Shown piece by piece: positions 55,888 through 64,000 of a DNA stretch of 64,000 bases; position 1 is the stretch's first letter, and each line of letters opens with the position of its first letter. The notes beneath the pieces were generated by a model, which had not been told where the DNA came from, did no database searches, and saw only the letters and a program-made list of their open reading frames with translations. Position numbers and translations under genes: made by a program. The stretch covers positions 767,744,409-767,808,408 of the forward strand of contig NC_090447.1 of assembly GCF_031143425.1 (NCBI RefSeq), in the 5' to 3' direction. Origin of the DNA: Pleurodeles waltl (lineage: Eukaryota; Chordata; Amphibia; Caudata; Salamandridae).

Positions 55888-57004
55888 GGTGTCATTATGA
55901 CACCAGTGGTGAGTGTTAATTTGGCGGTATGACCGCCAACAGGCTGGCGGTACATACTGCCACATTATGAGATTGGCATGTTGGCTGCAGCCAACCCCGC
56001 ACTTCTCCACTCATGCCGCCATGGCGGTATGAGCCGCCGGGCCGGAGATGTATATCTCCAGCCCAGCGGCCCGCATAGTACCTCCGGCGGCATTATGAAC
56101 CTGCCTACCACCATGGTTTTCGTGGTGTTAGCAATGCCATGAAAACCATGGCAGTAGGCCCTACCGGTGACAGGGAATTCCTTCCCTGTCACCGGTACGC
56201 AGCTCCCCAACCCTCCTCCATCCAAACACCTGCCACCCACTCCAATCCTCAGACACACCCCTCCACCCCCTCCGATCCTCAGACTCACCCCCAACCCTCC
56301 AATCCTCAAACACCCCACACCCCCTCCGACCCTCAGACATCCCCCTGCCCCCGATACATGCACACACCCACAGACACACACCACGCATACACTCAATCAC
56401 TCACATTGGCATACACGCATTCATACACACACTGGAATACACGCATTCATACATGCATACTTCCAGACATGCTCGCACACATTTTTTCACACATTCACAC
56501 TGACATGCAGACATGCACTCACTTCACCATTCTTACACCTATTCACTCACACGCATACAACCACGCAAACAGCACAACACACACAGACGCATTCACACAC
56601 TCACTCCCACATTCATGCACACACTCAGCACACACACACAACACATCTACCCTTCCTCCATCCTCCCCTGTCAGAAGCCCGGTTTACCTTGAGCGAGGAG
56701 GTCTTCCGGCAGGGAACGGGAAGGGCGCTTCTACCGCCAGCAAAGCCCCACCAGCAGAGCACCAACAGGCCGTATGAATTGTCATAATACGGCTGGCAGC
56801 GTTCAACTGGCGAGTCGGTGCTGGTGGTAGCAGCGCCACCTTACCACCGTTCATCACCAGGAACACTTGGATTTCCACTCTACTTGTGGTGGAAGTCCGG
56901 CAGTGCTCATAATATGGCAGACAGATGGTAGCAGCGGTGACAGTATTTTGGCGGCCGTCACATCGGCGGTTACGGGTTTTACTGCCAATGTCATAATGAC
57001 CACC
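55888..57004. mobile_element. Harbinger-type hairpin-rich MITE, copy 3
   Basis: The ends GGTGTCATTATGAC and GTCATAATGACCACC are inverted. Internally it shares with copies 1 and 2 the CCATGGTTTTCGTGG hairpin (56,110-56,156), a second hairpin pairing ACCGGTGACAGGGAA with its complement (56,163-56,200), a CA-rich tract and many GGCGGT motifs. The order is inverted relative to copy 1. Target duplications could not be fixed. Long His/Pro/Thr-rich frames over the CA tract are not genes. Confidence 0.75.
56340..56650. repeat. CA-rich microsatellite tract
   Basis: Imperfect ACACAC, CACACTCAC and CATACACG units inside the MITE. It is the counterpart of the tracts in the other two copies. Confidence 0.85.
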
Positions 57005-57995
57005 TAAGTGTCTTACTGACAGGGCTGCCAAGATGTCCAACAGCAGCGGAAGGGCAAGAAAATGTCCAATCCACTAGGAAATCCAACCGAGCTTCAGTGT
57101 GCCTTCTGATCAGTGGTGTGTACCACTGGGTCAGTTCAGTGGTGCATATTACCAGCCCTCTAAAGAAGGGAGGAGCCACTACTTGCCTGCTTGTCACCTT
57201 ATGGAGATTCCCAGACTTGTTCACAAATGCTTAGTGCGAACACAATTCAGACAGGTCACCATATCAAGAGTTGATTGCTTTGATCCAAGGGAGAGGCTGG
57301 TGGGGGATTGAGGAGGGAAAAGGCTGTTGTAACTGAGGTGTCTGGTAGGAGGTGGAGGGTGAAGGAACTTTGGGGGTTGCAAGACTAGAAGCTAACTGAT
57401 GCTTGTGCTGTGCTCTAGAAGTTTACCCCAGCAATCCACAAAGATACGTTGATCAGTACAGAAAGCCTGAAGTAAGGGATCCAGCACTCCACCAACAGTT
57501 TAATGGTTACTGACTTTTAGACTTGGTTTAATGAAGTGCAAAGCATTGGGGAGTCTAGCTTCTAGTTACATGACCCTTGCAAATTGTTGTCCCATATTGT
57601 GCTTGCGCTAGAACAGCGAACATTTCTCTAAAATGTGCCAGAATTAAAAATGTTAAGTTTTCTAACAAACATCTCAATTCTATTAAGGGCACAGAGGCGA
57701 ACACTATGAATTCCACTTCTTGCGTCCTTTACTACAGCAGCATGACAAAACAAACCATAGATTTTGTGTATAGGTGAACAAAGAAGCTAGACTACCAATA
57801 ATGGCCAAGGAAAAAAAACTACTATCCCTGTGATATTACAAAGTCTATTAGCCAATTACAGTTACAGTGTACAAATAGACATTCTTAACATTATTAAGCC
57901 TGCCTCTTCTCGTAATGAGGAACATGCACCTTCTTGACCAGAGCTTGCACATTTCACACATGCTTTTGATGTGAAAATAAACAGAGCAAAGGCAC
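57005..57995. other. Unrecognised DNA with a possible DIRS end
   Basis: Most of the stretch is unassigned. At 57,672-57,700 the sequence CAATTCTATTAAGGGCACAG followed by AGGCGAA closely resembles the DIRS-3 internal region and 3' end (TTCTATTAAGGACACAGAGG). About 180 bases further on, TTAGCCAATTACAG recalls the AGCCAATTAGAAAG of the terminal repeat. This is probably the 3' terminal repeat of another DIRS copy. Confidence 0.45.
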
Positions 57996-57999
57996 TTAA

Positions 58000-60900
58000 C
58001 CCCTTCGCTGCCAGGCCTTTTCCCCCTCCTGTGCCAGGCCTTTTTTTGCCTATTTGGGGCAGTTCGTGCTTAGGCCCTCATAACTTTTTGTCCACATAAG
58101 CTAACCAAGCCAAATTTGCGTCCCTTTTTTCCAACATCCTAGGGATTCTAGAGGTACCCAGACTTTGTGGGTTCCCTTGAAGGAGGCCAAGAAATTGGCC
58201 AAAATACAGTGAAAATTTCGTTTTTTTAAAAACAAATGGACAAAGTGGCTGCAGAAGAAGGCTTGTGGATTTCCCCCTGAAAATGGCATCAACAAAGGGT
58301 TTGTAGTGCTAAACTCAGCAGCTTCCTAGCTTTCAGGAACAGGCAGACTTGAATCAGAAAACCCAATTTTTCAACACAATTTTGGCATTTTACTGGGGTA
58401 TACTCAATTTTTGCAATTTTTTGTGCTTTCAGCCTCCTTCCAGTCAGTGACAGGAATGGGCATGAAACCAATGCTGGATCCCAGAAACCTAACCATTTCT
58501 GAAAAGTAGACAAAATTCTGAATTCAGCAAGGGGTCATTTGTGTAGATCCTACAAGGGTTTCCTACAGAAAATAACAGCTGAAAAAGAAAAATATTGAAA
58601 TTGAGGTGAAAAAAACATCAATTTTTCTCTACGTTTTACTCTGTAACTTTTCCCTGCAATGTCAGATTATGGAAAGCAATATACCGTTACGTCTGCTGGA
58701 CTCCTCCGGTTGCGGGGATATATAGGGCTTGTAGGTTCATCAAGAACCCGAGGAACCCAGAGCCAATAAATGAGCTGCACCCTGCAGTGCGTTTTCATTC
58801 TATACCGGGTATACAGCAATTCATTTGCTGAAATATAAAGAGTAAAAAATTGCTATCAAGAAAACCTTTGCATTTCCAAAAAGGGCACAAGATAAGGTGC
58901 TGAGGAGCAGTGGTTATTTGCACATCTCTGAATTCCGGGGTGACCATACAAGCATGTGAATTATAGGGAATTTCTCAAATAGATGTCTTTTTTACAGACT
59001 CTCCTATATTTGGAAGGAAAAAATGTAGAGAAAGACAAGGGGCAATAGCACTTGTTTTGCTAATCTATGTTCCCCCAAGTCTCCCGATAAAAATGATACC
59101 TCACTTGTGTGGGTAGGCCTAGCGCCCGCGACAGGAAACGCCCCAAAGCGCAACGTGGACACATCCAAAATTTTGGGAGAAAACAGAGGTGTTTTTTTGC
59201 GAAGTGCCTACCTGTAGATTTTGGCCTCTAGCTCAGCCGGCACCTAGGGAAACCTACCAAACCTGTGCATTTCTGAAAACTAGAGACCTAGGGGAATCCA
59301 AGGAGGGGTGACTTGCGGGGCTCGGACCAGGTTCTGTTACCCAGAATCCTTTGCAAACCTCAAAATTTGGCTAAAAAAACACATGTTCCTCACATTTCTG
59401 TGGCAGAAAGTTCTGGAATCTGAGAGGAGCTACAAATTTCCTTCCACCTAGCGTTCCCCCAAGTCTCCCGATAAAAATGATACCTCACTTGCGTGGGTAG
59501 GCCTAGCGCCGGCGACAGGAAACAGCCCAAATCGCAACGTGGACACATCCTAAATTTTGGAAAAAAACAGAGGTGTTTTTTGCGAAGTGCCTACCTGTAG
59601 ATTTTGGCCTCTAGCTCAGCCGGCACCTAGGGAAACCTACCAAACCTGTGCATTTCTGAAAACTAGAGACCTAGGGGAATCCAAGGAGGGGTGACTTGCG
59701 GGGCTCGGACCAGGTTCTGTTACCCAGAATCCTTTGCAAACCTCAAAATTTGGCTAAAAAAAACACATGTTCCTCACATTTCTGTGGCAGAAAGTTCTGG
59801 AATCTGAGAGGAGCTACAAATTTCCTTCCACCCAGCGTTCCCCCAAGTCTCCCGATAAAAATGATACCTCACTTGCGTGGGTAGGCCTAGCGCCGGCGAC
59901 AGGAAACAGCCCAAAGTGCAACGTGGACACATCCTAAATTTTGGAAAAAAACAGAGGTGTTTTTTGCGAAGTGCCTACCTGTAGATTTTGGCCTCTAGCT
60001 CAGCCGGCACTTAGGGAAACCTACCAAACCTGTGCATTTCTGAAAACTAGAGACCTAGGGGAATCCAAGGAGGGGTGACTTGTGGGGCTCGGACCAGGTT
60101 CTGTTACCCAGAATCCTTTGCAAACCTCAAAATTTGGCTAAAAAAACAAGTTTTCCTCACATTTCTGTGGCAAAAAGTTCTGGAATCTGAGAGGAGCTAC
60201 AAATGTCCTTCCACCCAGCGTTCCCCCAAGTCTCCCGATAAAAATGATACCTCACTTGCGTGGGTAGGCCTAGCGCCTGCGACAGGAAACACCCCAAAGC
60301 GCAACGTGGACACATCCTAAATTTTGGGAAAAAACAGAGGTGTTTTTTGCGAAGTGCCTACCTGTAGATTTTGGCCTCTAGCTCAGCCGGCACCTAGGGA
60401 AACCTACCAAACCTGTGCATTTCTGAAAACTAGAGACCTAGGGGAATCCAAGGAGGGGTGACTTGCGGGGCTCGGACCAGGTTCTGTTACCCAGAATCCT
60501 TTGCAAACCTCAAAATTTGGCTAAAAAAACACATGTTCCTCACATTTCTGTGGCAGAAAGCTCTGGAATCTGAGAGGAGCTACAAATTTCCTTCCACCCA
60601 GCGTTCCCCCAAGTCTCCCGATAAAAATGATACCTCACTTGCGTGGGTAGGCCTAGCGCCGGCGACAGGAAACACCCCAAAGCGCAACGTGGACACATCC
60701 TAAATTTTGGAAAAAACCAGAGGTGTTTTTTGCGAAGTGCCTACCTGTAGATTTTGGCCTCTAGCTCAGCCGGCACCTAGGGAAACCTACCAAACCTGTG
60801 CATTTCTGAAAACTAGAGACCTAGGGGAATCCAAGGAGGGGTGACTTGCGGGGCTCGGACCAGGTTCTGTTACCCAGAATCCTTTGCAAACCTCAAAATT

Positions 60901-63900
60901 TGGCTAAAAAAACAAGTTTTCCTCACATTTCTGTGGCAAAAAGTTCTGGAATCTGAGAGGAGCTACAAATGTCCTTCCACCCAGCGTTCCCCCAAGTCTC
61001 CCGATAAAAATGATACCTCACTTGCGTGGGTAGGCCTAGCGCCGGCGACAGGAAACACCCCAAAGCGCAACGTGGACACATCCTAAATTTTGGGAAAAAA
61101 CAGAGGTATTTTTGGCGAAGTGCCTACCTGTAGATTTTGGCCTCTAGTTCAGCCGGCACCTAGGGAAACCTACCAATCCTGTGCATTTCTGAAAACTAGA
61201 GACCTAGGGGAATCCAAGGAGGGGTGACTTGCGGGGCTCGGACCAGGTTCTGTTACCCAGAATCCTTTGCTAACCTCAAAATTTGGCTAAAAAAACAAAT
61301 TTTCCTCACATTTCTGTGGCAAAACGTTCTGGAATCTGAGAGGAGCTACAAATTTCCTTCCACCCAGCGTTCCCCCAAGTCTCCCGATAAAAATGATACC
61401 TCACTTGCGTGGGTAGGCCTAGCGCCGGCGACAGGAAACACCCCAAAGCGCAACGTGGACACATCCAAAATTTTGGGAAAAAACAGAGGTGTTTTTTGCG
61501 AAGTGCCTACCTGTAGATTTTGGCCTCTAGCTCAGCCGGCACCTAGGAAAACCTACCAATCCTGTGCATTTCTGAAAACTAGAGACCTAGGGGAATCCAA
61601 GGAGGGGTGACTTGCGGGGCTCGGACCAGGTTCTGTTACCCAGAATCCTTTGCAAACCTCAAAATTTGGCTAAAAAAAACACATGTTCCTCACATTTCTG
61701 TGGCAGAAAGTTCTGGAATCTGAGAGGAGCTACAAATTTCCTTCCACCCAGCGTTCCCCCAAGTCTCCCGATAAAAATGATACCTCACTTGCGTGGGTAG
61801 GCCTAGCGCCGGCGACAGGAAACAGCCCAAAGTGCAACGTGGACACATCCTAAATTTTGGAAAAAAACAGAGGTGTTTTTTGCGAAGTGCCTACCTGTAG
61901 ATTTTGGCCTCTAGCTCAGCCGGCACTTAGGGAAACCTACCAAACCTGTGCATTTCTGAAAACTAGAGACCTAGGGGAATCCAAGGAGGGGTGACTTGCG
62001 GGGCTCGGACCAGGTTCTGTTACCCAGAATCCTTTGCAAACCTCAAAATTTGGCTAAAAAAACACATGTTCCTCACATTTCTGTGGCAGAAAGCTCTGGA
62101 ATCTGAGAGGAGCTACAAATTTCCTTCCACCCAGCGTTCCCCCAAGTCTCCCGATAAAAATGATACCTCACTTGCGTGGGTAGGCCTAGCGCCGGCGACA
62201 GGAAACACCCCAAAGCGCAACGTGGACACATCCTAAATTTTGGAAAAAACCAGAGGTGTTTTTTGCGAAGTGCCTACCTGTAGATTTTGGCCTCTAGCTC
62301 AGCCGGCACCTAGGGAAACCTACCAAACCTGTGCATTTCTGAAAACTAGAGACCTAGGGGAATCCAAGGAGGGGTGACTTGCGGGGCTCGGACCAGGTTC
62401 TGTTACCCAGAATCCTTTGCAAACCTCAAAATTTGGCTAAAAAAACAAGTTTTCCTCACATTTCTGTGGCAAAAAGTTCTGGAATCTGAGAGGAGCTACA
62501 AATGTCCTTCCACCCAGCGTTCCCCCAAGTCTCCCGATAAAAATGATACCTCACTTGCGTGGGTAGGCCTAGCGCCGGCGACAGGAAACACCCCAAAGCG
62601 CAACGTGGACACATCCTAAATTTTGGGAAAAAACAGAGGTATTTTTGGCGAAGTGCCTACCTGTAGATTTTGGCCTCTAGTTCAGCCGGCACCTAGGGAA
62701 ACCTACCAATCCTGTGCATTTCTGAAAACTAGAGACCTAGGGGAATCCAAGGAGGGGTGACTTGCGGGGCTCGGACCAGGTTCTGTTACCCAGAATCCTT
62801 TGCTAACCTCAAAATTTGGCTAAAAAAACAAGTTTTCCTCACATTTCTGTGGCAAAAAGTTCTGGAATCTGAGAGGAGCTACAAATTTCCTTCCACCCAG
62901 CGTTCCCCCAAGTCTCCCGATAAAAATGATACCTCACTTGCGTGGGTAGGCCTAGCGCCGGCGACAGGAAACACCCCAAAGCGCAACGTGGACACATCCT
63001 AAATTTTGGGAAAAAACAGAGGTATTTTTGGCGAAGTGCCTACCTGTAGATTTTGGCCTCTAGTTCAGCCGGCACCTAGGGAAACCTACCAATCCTGTGC
63101 ATTTCTGAAAACTAGAGACCTAGGGGAATCCAAGGAGGGGTGACTTGCGGGGCTCGGACCAGGTTCTGTTACCCAGAATCCTTTGCTAACCTCAAAATTT
63201 GGCTAAAAAAACATGTTTTCCTCACATTTCTGTGGCAAAAAGTTCTGGAATCTGAGAGGAGCTACAAATTTCCTTCCACCCAGCGTTCCCCCAAGTCTCC
63301 CGATAAAAATGATACCTCACTTGCGTGGGTAGGCCTAGCGCCGGCGACAGGAAACACCCCAAAGCGCAACGTGGACACATCCAAAATTTTGGGAAAAAAC
63401 AGAGGTGTTTTTTGCGAAGTGCCTACCTGTAGATTTTGGCCTCTAGCTCAGCCGGCACCTAGGGAAACCTACCAATCCTGTGCATTTCTGAAAACTAGAG
63501 ACCTAGGGGAATCCAAGGAGGGGTGACTTGCGGGGCTCTGACCAGGTTCTGTTACCCAGAATCCTTTGCAAACCTCAAAATTTGGCTAAAAAAAACACAT
63601 GTTCCTCACATTTCTGTGGCAGAAAGTTCTGGAATCTGAGAGGAGCTACAAATTTCCTTCCACCCAGCGTTCCCCCAAGTCTCCCGATAAAAATGATACC
63701 TCACTTGCGTGGGTAGGCCTAGCGCCGGCGACAGGAAACAGCCCAAAGTGCAACGTGGACACATCCTAAATTTTGGAAAAAAACAGAGGTGTTTTTTGCG
63801 AAGTGCCTACCTGTAGATTTTGGCCTCTAGCTCAGCCGGCACTTAGGGAAACCTACCAAACCTGTGCATTTCTGAAAACTAGAGACCTAGGGGAATCCAA

Positions 63901-64000
63901 GGAGGGGTGACTTGCGGGGCTCGGACCAGGTTCTGTTACCCAGAATCCTTTGCAAACCTCAAAATTTGGCTAAAAAAAACACATGTTCCTCACATTTCTG
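58000..64000. mobile_element. piggyBac-like non-autonomous element, left part
   Basis: The first bases CCCCTTCGCTGCCAGG follow directly on TTAA (57,996-57,999), the target site of piggyBac transposons, whose ends start with CC. GCCAGGCCTTTT occurs twice within the first 50 bases, like subterminal binding repeats. The next kilobase is single-copy and non-coding; then a tandem array starts at 59,069 and fills the rest of the window. No transposase is visible. The right end lies outside, so classification rests on the left end only. Confidence 0.5.
59069..64000. repeat. Satellite-like array of 383-384-bp units
   Basis: About 12.9 head-to-tail units are present, the first starting at GTTCCCCCAAGTCTCCCG (59,069), the next at 59,453, 59,837 and 60,220, and so on to the window end. 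Units are very similar but carry diagnostic differences: poly(A) length near GGCTAAAAAAAC, AGAAAGT versus AAAAAGT, TGCAAACC versus TGCTAACC, TGTTTTTTGCG versus TATTTTTGGCG, CACCTAGG versus CACTTAGG. These define unit types that recur at 1,916-bp spacing. A repeated 81-codon frame is a by-product of the repeat and not a gene. The right border is outside the window. Confidence 0.97.

Noticed and set aside
56139..56787. Two overlapping frames of more than 200 codons, rich in Thr, His and Pro
   Set aside because: Same cause: CA-rich tract in a Harbinger MITE, with two frames open at once.
59696..63716. Series of nearly identical 62-128-codon reading frames beginning MTCGARTRFC or MRGSDQV
   Set aside because: They recur with the 383-bp tandem unit, lack any start context or domain, and shift frame when the unit changes length by one base. 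They are by-products of the satellite.
59069..64000. CRISPR-like array
   Set aside because: The units are 383 bp and contiguous without spacers, in a vertebrate-type genome.
1..64000. Host gene exons
   Set aside because: All convincing coding similarity belongs to L1, L2, DIRS or Harbinger proteins. No exon series with host-like domains was found, though short isolated exons could be missed by eye.

Overview
The window looks like intergenic DNA from a very large, repeat-dominated vertebrate genome, most likely a salamander and probably a newt. The basis is dense, nested DIRS (tyrosine-recombinase) retroelements, a Harbinger DNA transposon with derived MITEs, L2-type and L1-type LINEs, long LTR-like repeats without genes, hAT MITEs and a piggyBac-like element with an internal satellite. 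The placement rests on my familiarity with such repeats, not on a search. I found no host gene, tRNA, rRNA or CRISPR. Every recognisable coding stretch belongs to a mobile element and is broken by stops, frameshifts or lost catalytic residues.

Layout: 1-4.7 kb holds unrecognised repeat DNA, a 227-bp hAT MITE with 8-bp target duplications, and a 5'-truncated L2-type LINE. A decayed DIRS element lies at 5.6-8.0 kb. A diverged tandem duplication lies at 8.2-10.1 kb. From 12.6 to 19.6 kb come a hairpin-rich Harbinger-type MITE, a 5'-truncated L1 on the minus strand, a second such MITE and an LTR-like repeat with a TATA box.

The centre of interest is 22.0-46.2 kb, which I read as one nested structure. 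A minus-strand DIRS element has its 5' terminal repeat at 46.0-46.24 kb and its 3' terminal repeat at 22.02-22.29 kb. It is split by a 9,985-bp Harbinger transposon (22,365-32,349, TTA duplications) and by a second, plus-strand DIRS element (about 37,029-45,555). That second DIRS is itself split by a 3,014-bp TG...CA element (41,833-44,846, CTCCG duplications) sitting in its internal complementary region. The Harbinger element carries a plus-strand DDE transposase and two distinct minus-strand Myb/SANT-like genes, an unusual three-gene arrangement. In Harbinger systems the Myb-like partner binds the transposon ends and helps bring the transposase to the nucleus; here all three genes are damaged.

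From 46.2 to 58 kb are a palindromic MITE, a second copy of the C-terminal exon of one Harbinger Myb-like gene, a minus-strand LTR with a polypurine tract, a second LTR-like repeat, a decayed SGNH-hydrolase-like reading frame, the second hAT MITE, an L2 3' fragment and a third hairpin-rich MITE. From 58.0 kb to the window end is an element that starts directly after a TTAA, as piggyBac elements do. It contains about 13 tandem 383-384-bp units showing higher-order periodicity and unit gain and loss. The array runs off the window.
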